DNA of 12,678 nucleotides from CAYSLC01 sp964431545. Lineage in GTDB: Bacteria > Desulfobacterota > Desulfobacteria > Desulfobacterales > JAABSP01. Where the stretch lies: positions 1-12,678 of the forward strand of contig CAYSLC010000162.1 of assembly GCA_964431545.1 (NCBI GenBank). Reading direction: 5' to 3'. This document shows positions 5,318-12,678 of this stretch, piece by piece. Under the pieces are notes generated by a model. It had not been told where the DNA came from, did not search any database, and was given only the letters and a program-made list of their open reading frames with translations. The position numbers and the translations under genes are program-made. Each line of letters opens with the position of its first letter. Positions within the stretch are counted from its first letter, which is position 1.

Positions 5318-7521
5318 ACGAGGGCATCAACATCCTTTTGGTGGAGGACTTCAACGTCATCCGGAAGGCCCAGGCCCGGACCCTTTCGGAATTGGGGTTC
5401 TCCGGGGTCATCGAGGCCGCCGACGGCGAGGCGGCCGTGGAGATCCTCGGGGAACGATCCGACATCCACCTGATCATCAGCGACTGGAACATGCCGGGCA
5501 TGGACGGCCTGGCGCTGCTCCGGTGGGTCCGGTCCCATGAGACCCACGGAGACGTCCCGTTTCTCATCGCCACCGCAAAGGCGGAGCGGCGGCAGGCGGA
5601 GGAGGCGCGGCGGGCGGGGGTCTCCGCCTTCATCACCAAACCCTTCGACGCCGAGGAACTCCGCTCGGCCGTCGACACCGCCCTGGGACGGGAGACCGCC
5701 GCCGAGGCTCCCCCGGCCGTAAAAAGGAGCACAAAGACCCGGCTCCGGATCGCCCACATCCAGATCACCGACCACCTCGCCCTGGGGGTCTTAGACCACC
5801 TGATCCGGACCGGGGAACGCAATCCCCGCCGTTTCGAACTGGAGACCCGGTGCATGCCGAGCTGGAACCCGTTCCGGGACGCCCTCGGCCGGGGGGAGGT
5901 GGACGGGGCCCTGGTCCTGGCCCCCATGGCCATGGATTTCTTCAACGGCGGGCTTCCGGTGCGCCTGATCCTCTTCGCCCACCGGGGGGGCAGCATCTGC
6001 GTCCGGAACGCCGAGGGGGGGAGCCCCGGGTTCCTCCACGAGTACCTCAAGGGCAAAACCCTCTTTCTGCCCCATGTCCTGTCGGTCCACCACATGCTGG
6101 CCGACATGTTCCTCCGGGAGATCGGGCTGAAGCTCGGCCCGGCCGGGGAAGGATCCACCGATGTCTTCTACGAGGTGGTGCCGCCGGTGCGGATGCCCGA
6201 GTACCTCGCCGACACCCCCGAGGCGGGCGGGTTCATCGTGGCCGAGCCCATGGGGACCCGCTCGATCCACGAGGGGGTGGCCCGGCCCCTCTTCCTGTCC
6301 GGGGAACTCTGGGAGAACCACCCCTGCTGCGTGCTCCTCATGCGCCGGGAGGCCACCGAGGCCCAAGAGGAGGCGACCCACGAGCTGGTGGAATCCCTGG
6401 TGGCGGCCGGCCGGTTCATCGACCGCAACCCCGAGGCGGCCGCCCGGATCGCCGTCGACTTCCTCGATCCGGAAAAGCGGCTGGGACTGAGCCGCTCCCT
6501 GCTGGAAAGCGTTCTGACCGAGCCCAAGGGGGTCAAGATGGACGACATGTTTCCGGTTTTGGAGGATCTGGACAAGATCCAGCGGTACATGGCCTCGGAG
6601 ATGGGGATCGGCGGCGTCATCGATCTGGAGCGGTTCGTGGACCTTCGGTTCGCCCGGTCGGTCCTGGGGGAACGGGCGGCGGCCCTGCGCCCCTCCAACC
6701 TCCGGGACGCCGCCGCCATCGTGGCCCGGATGATCGGCCGGCGGATGGCCGACCCGCCCCCGGACGCCCCCCCGAAGACCTTCGCCGTCACCGAGGAAGA
6801 CGGGATGATCCGGTTCGAGATCTCCTCGGAGATGCACCTGGTGGACCGGGTGGTGGGGGAGAGCCGGCGGTTTCTCAACGGCCTCGGGTACGAGACCTTC
6901 TCGGAGTTCAAGCTGGTGCTGCGGGAGCTGCTCATCAACGCCATCGAGCACGGGAACCGGAACCGGCCGGACCTGACGGCGGCCTGCGCCATCACCCTGC
7001 TGCCCAACGACGTCTTCGAGATCTCGGTGGCCGACCAGGGGGACGGCTTCGACCACCGGGGTCTGGACATGGCCATCCCCCAGGACTCCAGGCAGATCCG
7101 GAACCGCGGCTACGCCATCATCAACGCCTACAGCATGAAGATCGAGTTCAACGAAACGGGCAACCGGGTCTCGGCATACGTCCGCATCGACCGGGAGACC
7201 CGGTTCGAGACGGCCGAGGAGGGGGAATGGATGGTGATCCGCCCCACCGGCGACATCACCGCCGCCGTGGCCGATAAATTCCGAACCCTCCTCGACCGGT
7301 GCGTGGAAAAAGGGCATACCCGCTTCCGGTTCGACCTGGAACAAGTCCAAGACATCGACTCCGTGGGCCTCAGCGCCTTTCTCATCCTCCACAAGATCCT
7401 TTCGGGCCGGCCGGTGGCGCTGGAGATGGAAAACGTCAACGACGACCTGCGCCAGTTCTTCCGGATGATCCGCCTGGACCAGACCTACACCATCCGGCCG
7501 CGGGGAAAAGGAGACGCCTGA
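5314..7521 (+). CDS. CheY-like receiver + cytoplasmic NrtA/CmpA-like substrate-binding + RsbW-like HATPase + STAS fusion
   Basis: A 735-aa protein with four parts. (1) Receiver, 5-125: E11/D12, D57 in SDWNMPGMDG (very CheY-like), T87 and K109-P110. (2) Residues about 143-455 resemble the ABC binding proteins NrtA/CmpA (nitrate, bicarbonate) and NMT1-like relatives: HIQITDHLALG, then RDALGRGEVDGALVLAPMAM, then EAGGFIVAEPMGTRSIHEG and NHPCCVLLMRRE. There is no signal peptide and it follows a receiver, so it must act in the cytoplasm. (3) An anti-sigma-type HATPase, about 495-630: N-box ELLINAIEHGN (N542), G1 DQGDGFD (574-580), G2 NRGYAI (597-602). (4) STAS, 635-735, with DSVGL at 682-686. RsbW-type kinases normally phosphorylate a separate STAS protein; here both are in one chain, next to a PP2C phosphatase gene. 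It starts in a 4-bp overlap with that gene and ends in a 1-bp overlap with cheA. The ligand and output are unknown. Confidence 0.87.
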   Translation: MNEGINILLVEDFNVIRKAQARTLSELGFSGVIEAADGEAAVEILGERSDIHLIISDWNMPGMDGLALLRWVRSHETHGDVPFLIATAKAERRQAEEARRAGVSAFITKPFDAEELRSAVDTALGRETAAEAPPAVKRSTKTRLRIAHIQITDHLALGVLDHLIRTGERNPRRFELETRCMPSWNPFRDALGRGEVDGALVLAPMAMDFFNGGLPVRLILFAHRGGSICVRNAEGGSPGFLHEYLKGKTLFLPHVLSVHHMLADMFLREIGLKLGPAGEGSTDVFYEVVPPVRMPEYLADTPEAGGFIVAEPMGTRSIHEGVARPLFLSGELWENHPCCVLLMRREATEAQEEATHELVESLVAAGRFIDRNPEAAARIAVDFLDPEKRLGLSRSLLESVLTEPKGVKMDDMFPVLEDLDKIQRYMASEMGIGGVIDLERFVDLRFARSVLGERAAALRPSNLRDAAAIVARMIGRRMADPPPDAPPKTFAVTEEDGMIRFEISSEMHLVDRVVGESRRFLNGLGYETFSEFKLVLRELLINAIEHGNRNRPDLTAACAITLLPNDVFEISVADQGDGFDHRGLDMAIPQDSRQIRNRGYAIINAYSMKIEFNETGNRVSAYVRIDRETRFETAEEGEWMVIRPTGDITAAVADKFRTLLDRCVEKGHTRFRFDLEQVQDIDSVGLSAFLILHKILSGRPVALEMENVNDDLRQFFRMIRLDQTYTIRPRGKGDA
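7506..7513 (+). promoter_or_regulatory. Ribosome binding site deciding the cheA start
   Basis: AAAAGGAG lies 7 nt before ATG 7521, whose first base is the last base of the previous gene's TGA stop. The frame is open upstream to 7299, but that extension runs through the STAS coding region and has no family resemblance, whereas ATG 7521 begins directly at the HPt domain. This fixes the cheA start. Confidence 0.8.
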
Positions 7522-10511
7522 TGGGTCCGTTTTCCGATCTTCACGACGAGTTCCTGTCCGAGGCCCGGGAGCACATCGACCATGTGGAGCACCGGCTGCT
7601 GGAGATGGAAAAGCATCCCCGGGCAGGCGGTTCCGAGCCCATCGCCGAGGTCTTCCGGGCCGTCCATTCCATCAAGGGGGCCGCCGGGTTCATGGGGCTG
7701 ACCAACATCAACGACCTCTCCCACGCCATGGAAACGGTCCTCCAGATGGTCCGGGACGGCGACATCCCGCTGGAGCCGCCCGTCATCGACGCTTTGCTGG
7801 CCGGGGTCGACGCCTTGAAGGGGCTGCTGGACGACCTGGACGGCTCCAACGAGGTGGACATCGGCGAGATCCGGCGCCGCCTCCTGACCCTCATCGAGGA
7901 GACCTCCCCGGCGGCGGCCAGAAAGGAGATGGAGACCCGGGTCCGGATCCCGGATCTCGACGGCGAGGGGTTCGAGGTGGACCAGTTCACCCTCAACCGG
8001 ATCCTGCCGGCCCACGCCAACCTCTACTTTCTCAAATACGACCTCAACGAACTGCAGAGCCGGAGCGGCACCACCCCGGTCTCCCTGGTGCGCCGCCTCC
8101 TGGGTCGGGGATCCATCGTGGACACCCGGATCGAGACCGGCGCCACGGCCCTCAAGGAGGATCTCGCCGCGGTCCCCCTCCTCTACCGGGTCCTCTACGC
8201 CACGGAGGTCCCCCCCGGGGAGATGGGGCCGGTGGCCGGCCTCGGCCCGGACCGGGTCACCCGGATCGACCCCGCCTCCCTGGCCCCGGCCGACGCCCCA
8301 AACAGGTGCGTTCCCCCCGCCGAAGCGGCTTTGCCGGAGGCGGCCGCCGGGTGCCGCCCGCCGGCCGAACCGGCCGGGGAGCCCCGACCGAGGGGGGAGA
8401 CGCCGTCCGCCCTCGCCCCCTGCGCCGAGACCATCCGGGTCAAGGTGGATATCCTCGACCGGCTCATGGAACTCGCCGGGGAGCTGGTCCTGGTCCGCAA
8501 CCAGCAGATGATCGCCGCCGAATCGGCCGCCTCGGTCTCCCGGTCCATCTCCCAGCGCCTGGACATCGTCACCACCGAACTCCAGGAGACCATCATGCGG
8601 ACCCGGATGCAGCCCCTGGGAAACGTCTTCGCCAAGCTGCCCCGGATCGTCCGGGACCTCACCGCCAAGCTGGGAAAGGAGATCGACATCGCCGTCACCG
8701 GCAGCGAGGTGGAGCTGGACAAGACCATCCTGGAGACCCTCACCGATCCGCTGATCCACCTGATCCGGAACTGCTGCGACCACGCCCTGGAACCCCCCGC
8801 CGAGCGGAGGGCGGCCGGAAAGCCGGCCGGCGGACTGATCCGGGTGGCCGCCTTCCACGAGGCGGGCCAGATCAACCTCCGGATCGAGGACGACGGCCGG
8901 GGCATCGACCCCCGGGCCCTGAAGCGGACCGCCCTGGCCCGGGGCCTCAAGACCGAGGAGGAACTCTCCCGGATGGAGGAGAAGGACCTTTTCTCCCTGA
9001 TCTTTCTGCCGGGGTTCTCCACCACCGAGACGGTGAGCAGCGTCTCGGGCCGGGGGGTGGGCATGGACGTGGTCAAATCGGCCATGGACCAGCTCGGCGG
9101 CTCCGTCGACCTCGCTTCGACCCCCGGCAAGGGGACGTCCGTCCACCTCCGCCTCCCCCTGACCCTGGCCATCATCCCGTGCCTGATCATCACCGCCGGC
9201 CGGCAGCGGTTCGCCGTCCCCCAGGTCAACCTGGTGGAGCTGGTCTGCCTCTACGACGACGAGGTCTTCACCCGGATCGAACGGGCCGGGGACCAGGAGG
9301 TCTTCCGCCTCCGGGACCGGCTCCTGCCCATGGTGCGCCTCTCCGAGGTTCTGGACCGGCCCGAGCCCTTCACCCGGACGGTGAGGCGGGAGATCGCCGA
9401 CGCCCACAGGGGCCCGTCCGGGTGGCCCTCCCCCGGATCCCTCCACTTCGCGGTGGTCAAGTTCGGGACCCAGCGGTTCGGGCTGATCGTCGACGCGGTC
9501 CTGGGCACCGAGGAGATCGTGGTCAAACCGATGCACGCGGCGGTCAAGTCCCTGGGGATTTACTCCGGCGCCACCGTCATGGGCGACGGCCGGGTGGCCC
9601 TGATCCTCGACGTAGAGGGAATCGCCCGCCACGCGGGGGTCCTCTTCAGCGCCCTGCGGACCGAGGAGGAGGAGACGGCGGCCGGAACGGACGAAAGCCA
9701 GACGGTCCTGCTGTTTTCCAGCGGCGAGCAGGAGCGGTTCGCCGTCACCCTCCCCCTGATCCGGCGGATCGAAAAGATCGACCCCGCCCGCATGGAGCGG
9801 ATCGGCGAGAAGCAATACATCACCATCGACGGGGTCTCCACCCTGATCCTCCGCATGGACGAGGTCCTGAAGGTCTCCCCCCACACGGCGGTGGCGGAGC
9901 CCTTCCTTTTGCTGCCCAAGCACATCAAACGGCCCTTCGGGATCCTCGTCTCCCGGATCGTGGACATCGCCGACGCCCCCGTGGTCCTCAACACCGACGG
10001 GTACATGGCCGACGGCCTCATGGGGACGGCCATCATCGGCGGCAGGACCACCCTTTTCCTCGACATCTTCCGCCTCATCGAACTGGCGGAGCCGGAGTGG
10101 TTCTCGGAACGGCGGAAGCAGTCGCCGCCGCCCCAGGCCAAGAAACGGATCCTCCTGGCAGAGGACACCGCCTTCTTCCGCCAGCTGGTCAAGGGGTATC
10201 TGGAATCCGACCAGTACGAGGTGGCCGCGGCCGAGGACGGGAAAAAGGCCCTGGCGCTCCTGGCCGGCGCGGAGTTCGACCTCATCGTGTCGGACCTGGA
10301 GATGCCGGTCTTGGACGGCTGGCGGTTCCTGGAGCAGGTCCGGAGCGACGGCCGCTGGGCCGGCCTTCCGGCGGTGGCCCTCACCGCCCTCGACTCCGAA
10401 GCCGACCGGGCCTCGGCCCGGGAGGCGGGGTTCGACGCCTATGTCATCAAGATCGACCGGGAGGAGCTGCTGGCCACCATCGCGCGGCTTCTCCGGCAAA
10501 GACGACCGTAA
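7521..10511 (+). CDS. cheA: Hybrid chemotaxis histidine kinase CheA with two CheW-like domains and a C-terminal receiver
   Basis: A 996-aa cytoplasmic kinase. Domain order: HPt (5-115) with phosphorylatable His49 in AVHSIKGAAG; an intermediate domain (about 140-255) in place of a recognisable CheY-binding P2; a low-complexity Pro/Ala-rich linker (about 255-300); P3 dimerisation helices (305-370); HATPase (about 375-545) with N-box HLIRNCCDHALE (N417), G1 DDGRGID (457-463) and G2 GRGVGMD (510-516); a first CheW-like P5 domain (about 548-705); a second CheW-like domain (about 724-862); and a receiver (872-994) with D925 in VSDLEMPVLDG and K977. It would autophosphorylate under control of MCP/CheW arrays and pass phosphate to its own receiver and probably to those of the two upstream proteins. 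The receiver lysine is followed by isoleucine (VIKID), not the usual proline. Translation is coupled to the preceding gene. The start rests on AAAAGGAG, 7 nt upstream. Confidence 0.95.
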   Translation: MGPFSDLHDEFLSEAREHIDHVEHRLLEMEKHPRAGGSEPIAEVFRAVHSIKGAAGFMGLTNINDLSHAMETVLQMVRDGDIPLEPPVIDALLAGVDALKGLLDDLDGSNEVDIGEIRRRLLTLIEETSPAAARKEMETRVRIPDLDGEGFEVDQFTLNRILPAHANLYFLKYDLNELQSRSGTTPVSLVRRLLGRGSIVDTRIETGATALKEDLAAVPLLYRVLYATEVPPGEMGPVAGLGPDRVTRIDPASLAPADAPNRCVPPAEAALPEAAAGCRPPAEPAGEPRPRGETPSALAPCAETIRVKVDILDRLMELAGELVLVRNQQMIAAESAASVSRSISQRLDIVTTELQETIMRTRMQPLGNVFAKLPRIVRDLTAKLGKEIDIAVTGSEVELDKTILETLTDPLIHLIRNCCDHALEPPAERRAAGKPAGGLIRVAAFHEAGQINLRIEDDGRGIDPRALKRTALARGLKTEEELSRMEEKDLFSLIFLPGFSTTETVSSVSGRGVGMDVVKSAMDQLGGSVDLASTPGKGTSVHLRLPLTLAIIPCLIITAGRQRFAVPQVNLVELVCLYDDEVFTRIERAGDQEVFRLRDRLLPMVRLSEVLDRPEPFTRTVRREIADAHRGPSGWPSPGSLHFAVVKFGTQRFGLIVDAVLGTEEIVVKPMHAAVKSLGIYSGATVMGDGRVALILDVEGIARHAGVLFSALRTEEEETAAGTDESQTVLLFSSGEQERFAVTLPLIRRIEKIDPARMERIGEKQYITIDGVSTLILRMDEVLKVSPHTAVAEPFLLLPKHIKRPFGILVSRIVDIADAPVVLNTDGYMADGLMGTAIIGGRTTLFLDIFRLIELAEPEWFSERRKQSPPPQAKKRILLAEDTAFFRQLVKGYLESDQYEVAAAEDGKKALALLAGAEFDLIVSDLEMPVLDGWRFLEQVRSDGRWAGLPAVALTALDSEADRASAREAGFDAYVIKIDREELLATIARLLRQRRP

Positions 10512-10533
10512 TCCGGGGAGAACGCGAGACCAC

Positions 10534-11043
10534 ATGGAACCCCTTCAAGCATCCGAATCCGGCGGCAGCCGGCAGATCTGCACCTTCACCATCGCGGACC
10601 GCCTTCTGGGGGTGGACATCCTCCATGTGAAGGAGATCAACACCGAAACCGAATTCACCCCCATCCACCACGCCCCGAGGGAGGTGAAGGGGTATGTCAA
10701 CATCCGGGGGCAGATCCATCTGATCCTCGACCTGCGTCTGCTCATGGACCTGCCGGAAAAACCCGTCGACGAGGAGAGCCGCCTGGTCCTCTTCAAACCG
10801 GCGGTGGGGGAAAACTTCGGCATCCTGGTGGACCGCATCGGGGATGTCCTCGCCATCGATCCGGGCGCCGTGGAGGAACGGCGGCGGGCGGAGAACGGGA
10901 TGCCCGGCTCGGGGGACCGCCGCGGCCGGGAGATCGGCGCGGGGGTTTGCAAACTGGCCCAGGGGCTCTTGATCCTCTTGAACACCGGCGTCCTGCTCGA
11001 TTGCATCGGGCTCGACCGAACGGAGGGCTCCGGGCCCCCGTAA
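10534..11043 (+). CDS. cheW: Chemotaxis coupling protein CheW
   Basis: A 169-aa single-domain CheW. Residues about 13-155 show the family pattern: ICTFTIADRLLGVDILHVKE, then PREVKGYVNIRGQI and HLILDLRLLMDL, then VLFKPAVGENFGILVDRIGDVL, and a final strand LAQGLLILLNTGVLL. It links methyl-accepting receptors to the kinase encoded 22 bp upstream. The ATG at 10534 is chosen because the CheW fold begins shortly after it; the frame is open further upstream to 10441, but that part overlaps the end of cheA and has no CheW character. The purine-rich GGGGAG (10515-10520) is 13 nt away, further than ideal. A stretch rich in Arg, Gly and Glu (about 115-137) replaces the usual short loop. A terminator-like hairpin follows the stop codon, suggesting this is the last gene of the operon. 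Confidence 0.94.
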   Translation: MEPLQASESGGSRQICTFTIADRLLGVDILHVKEINTETEFTPIHHAPREVKGYVNIRGQIHLILDLRLLMDLPEKPVDEESRLVLFKPAVGENFGILVDRIGDVLAIDPGAVEERRRAENGMPGSGDRRGREIGAGVCKLAQGLLILLNTGVLLDCIGLDRTEGSGPP

Positions 11044-11060
11044 CCTCGTATTCCGAAGGA

Positions 11061-11094
11061 CCTCCGGGGTCTTCCGAACCCCCGGAGGCATTTT
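11061..11094 (+). terminator. Rho-independent terminator-like hairpin after cheW
   Basis: CCTCCGGGG (11061-11069) pairs perfectly over 9 bp with CCCCGGAGG (11080-11088), with a 10-nt loop, followed after CA by TTTT (11091-11094). It begins 17 nt after the cheW stop. The T run is short, so readthrough into the MCP gene is possible. A small second hairpin, CCCC-GAGA-GGGG with a GNRA-type loop, lies just downstream (11099-11110). Confidence 0.6.
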
Positions 11095-11125
11095 CCGGCC
11101 CCGAGAGGGGAGAACACCGTCAACC

Positions 11126-11133
11126 AAGGGGAG
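11126..11133 (+). promoter_or_regulatory. Strong ribosome binding site of the MCP gene
   Basis: AAGGGGAG lies 5 nt before ATG 11139 and sets the start of the receptor gene. It is one of the best Shine-Dalgarno matches in the window, consistent with separate translation of the receptor after the hairpin rather than coupling to cheW. Confidence 0.7.
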
Positions 11134-11138
11134 ACCAT

Positions 11139-12678
11139 ATGGCATTCAAGTCACTTCGGGCGAAACTGATGGTCATCGTGAGCATCTTCATGATCCTGGG
11201 GATCGGCGCATTGGGCGTCATCGGACTTTTGGCCGCCAGGAGCAGCGGGGCCTACATCGAGCGTTCCTCCCGGGAAAGCGCCACCGAGTCGGCCCGGGAG
11301 ATCATCCTCAAAAACGCCAAGGCCGTCTCCTTCGAAATCGACGCGGGCCTGGAGGTCGCCCTCGATTCGGCCCGAACCATGGCGGACGTCTTCGCCGGCA
11401 TCAAGGACCCCGCCGTCAACCTGCGGATGGACCGAAAACGGATCAACGGGATCCTCAAGAGCCTGCTGGCCAACAACCCGACCTTCCTGGCGACCTACAC
11501 CGCCTGGGAGCCCAACGCCCTGGATCAACTGGACGAGATCTACATCAACTCGGCCGGCCACGACGATACGGGCCGGTTCATCCCCTACTGGAGCCGGAGC
11601 GCGGAGGGGAACATTCAGCTGGCGCCGTTGGCGGATTACGAAAACGAGGAGACCCATCTAAACGGGGTTCGGAAGGGGGAATACTATCTGCTGCCCAAGG
11701 AGCGGAAACAGGAGTGCGCCATCTCCCCCTATCCCTATCCCATCCAGGGCAAAACCGTCTGGATCACCTCCCTGGTGGCGCCCATCCTCGTGGAAGAGAC
11801 CTTCTACGGGATCGCCGGCGTGGATATGCGGGTCGATTTCATCCAGTCCCTGACGGAGGCGGCCAACGCGAGTATGTACGACGGCGCCGGCAGCGTGGCC
11901 ATCGTCACCCACGAGGGCATCCTCGCCGCGGCCAGCGACCGGCCCGAGCTGATCGGCAAGCACCTCAAGCACCTGAAGCCGGAGGCCTGGCAGGAGGACC
12001 TGGCCCGGATCCGGAAGGGGGTGAACAACATCGATATCACCGACACCTCGGTGGAGGCCATGACGCCGTTCGTCCTGGGGACCACCGGCACGCCGTGGTC
12101 GGTGATCGTCACCGTCCCCAAGGCGGCGGTCTTCTCTCCGGTGGAGGCCCAGGTCCGGGAGCTGGCCCGGCGGAACCGGCAGAGCCTGACCTACCAGGTC
12201 TTCGCCGGCATCGGCATCATCCTGCTCGCCATGGCCGCCTTCTGGATCATCTCGGCCTTCATCGTCCGGCCGGTCAACCAGGCCAAGGAGCGCCTCAAGG
12301 ACATCGCAGAGGGCGAGGGGGACCTCACCGCCCGCCTGGAGGTCAACAGCGCGGACGAAATCGGGGACCTGGCCCGATGGTTCAACGTCTTCATCGAGAA
12401 CCACCAGAAGATGATGGCCGACATCGTGGGAAACACGGAGACCCTCAACGCGGCCTCCAAGGATCTCAACGAGCTGTCGATCCGGCTCGCCTCGGGGTCC
12501 GAGGAGATGAGCAGCCAGTCGAGCAACGTGGCCGGGGCCACCGAACAGATGTCGGCCAGCATCAACGCCATGGCCTCCGCGGCGGAGCAGATGAGCGCCA
12601 ACGCCCACAGCGTCTCCTCCACCGCCGAGGAACTCTCCATGAACATGAACGCCGTGGCCTCCTCCATCGAAGAGATGT
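11139..12678 (+). CDS. Methyl-accepting chemotaxis protein with dCache sensor domain, C-terminally cut by the window
   Basis: The frame is open from ATG 11139 to the window end (513 complete codons), with no stop. A short basic start (MAFKSLRAK) leads to TM1 (about 9-29), then a large extracytoplasmic double-Cache sensor (about 35-345), TM2 (about 354-376), HAMP beginning RPVNQ (377-430), and the start of the coiled-coil MCP signalling region, rich in Ser, Ala, Glu and Met (from about 455). Cache landmarks are AWEPNA (W123), GRFIPYW (145-151), DYYLL-type EYYLLPKE, the pair WITSLVAPIL, and GIAGVDMR (D229) closing the membrane-distal module. This receptor subtype usually senses small organic ligands such as amino acids or amines, but no ligand can be assigned here. 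It should signal through the CheW and CheA encoded upstream, since it follows them directly. The methylation sites and the conserved hairpin tip lie beyond the window. Confidence 0.95.
   Translation, partial: MAFKSLRAKLMVIVSIFMILGIGALGVIGLLAARSSGAYIERSSRESATESAREIILKNAKAVSFEIDAGLEVALDSARTMADVFAGIKDPAVNLRMDRKRINGILKSLLANNPTFLATYTAWEPNALDQLDEIYINSAGHDDTGRFIPYWSRSAEGNIQLAPLADYENEETHLNGVRKGEYYLLPKERKQECAISPYPYPIQGKTVWITSLVAPILVEETFYGIAGVDMRVDFIQSLTEAANASMYDGAGSVAIVTHEGILAAASDRPELIGKHLKHLKPEAWQEDLARIRKGVNNIDITDTSVEAMTPFVLGTTGTPWSVIVTVPKAAVFSPVEAQVRELARRNRQSLTYQVFAGIGIILLAMAAFWIISAFIVRPVNQAKERLKDIAEGEGDLTARLEVNSADEIGDLARWFNVFIENHQKMMADIVGNTETLNAASKDLNELSIRLASGSEEMSSQSSNVAGATEQMSASINAMASAAEQMSANAHSVSSTAEELSMNMNAVASSIEEM

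Noticed and set aside
7299..7520. Upstream extension of the cheA frame (74 codons)
   Set aside because: It overlaps the STAS coding region in another frame, reads as Arg/Pro-rich nonsense, and ATG 7521 has a strong ribosome binding site and begins at the HPt domain.
10441..10533. Upstream extension of the cheW frame (31 codons)
   Set aside because: It overlaps the end of cheA and has no CheW-like sequence; the family's N-terminus fits ATG 10534.
7485..10535. A 1016-codon open frame antisense to cheA
   Set aside because: It is a GC-driven shadow: low-complexity composition, no recognisable domain, and the opposite strand encodes a complete CheA with all motifs.

Overview
This is a GC-rich bacterial window (roughly two thirds G+C by eye, strong preference for CGG, GGC, GTC and CTC-type codons). 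It is densely coded and shows no mobile elements, RNA genes or CRISPR arrays. The gene content is a TAXI-type TRAP transporter with a fused permease, an E. coli-type PurB, and a large chemosensory cluster with a PP2C phosphatase and a HATPase/STAS protein. It suggests a motile or surface-sensing Gram-negative bacterium, most likely from the former Deltaproteobacteria (Desulfobacterota or relatives). That placement is an inference from gene content and style, not from a marker gene.

Layout. Positions 1-207 hold the end of a TAXI-family solute-binding protein. After an 82-bp gap with a strong 11-bp stem-loop comes its partner, a TRAP 4TM/12TM fusion permease (290-2233). Convergent to it, 18 bp away, is purB (2252-3610, minus strand). 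purB has a good Shine-Dalgarno site and a plausible sigma70-type promoter in the 396-bp divergent gap 3611-4006. That gap also holds a 12-bp perfect inverted repeat (3743-3789) and a 10-bp motif that occurs three times just before and inside the next gene.

From 4007 rightwards lies a tight operon: (i) a receiver + SpoIIE/PP2C phosphatase; (ii) a four-part protein with CheY-like receiver, cytoplasmic NrtA/CmpA-like substrate-binding domain, RsbW-like HATPase and STAS domain, overlapping the previous gene by 4 bp; (iii) a hybrid CheA with HPt, dimerisation, ATPase, two CheW-like domains and a C-terminal receiver, overlapping by 1 bp; (iv) CheW. A GC-rich hairpin with a short T run follows cheW. 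Then comes a methyl-accepting chemotaxis protein (11139 to beyond the end), with an extracytoplasmic dCache sensor, HAMP and the start of the signalling domain.

How the parts may work together. The MCP, CheW and CheA would form a sensory array. CheA phosphate could pass to its own receiver and to the receivers of the two upstream proteins. Those two carry all three roles of a partner-switching circuit: the PP2C phosphatase in one, and the anti-sigma-type kinase and its usual STAS substrate fused in the other. The cluster therefore looks like a chemosensory pathway wired into a partner switch, with an extra small-molecule input through the cytoplasmic substrate-binding domain. The domains are seen in the sequence; the wiring is inference. 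No sigma factor, cheR, cheB or stand-alone cheY is present here, though such genes could lie to the right.
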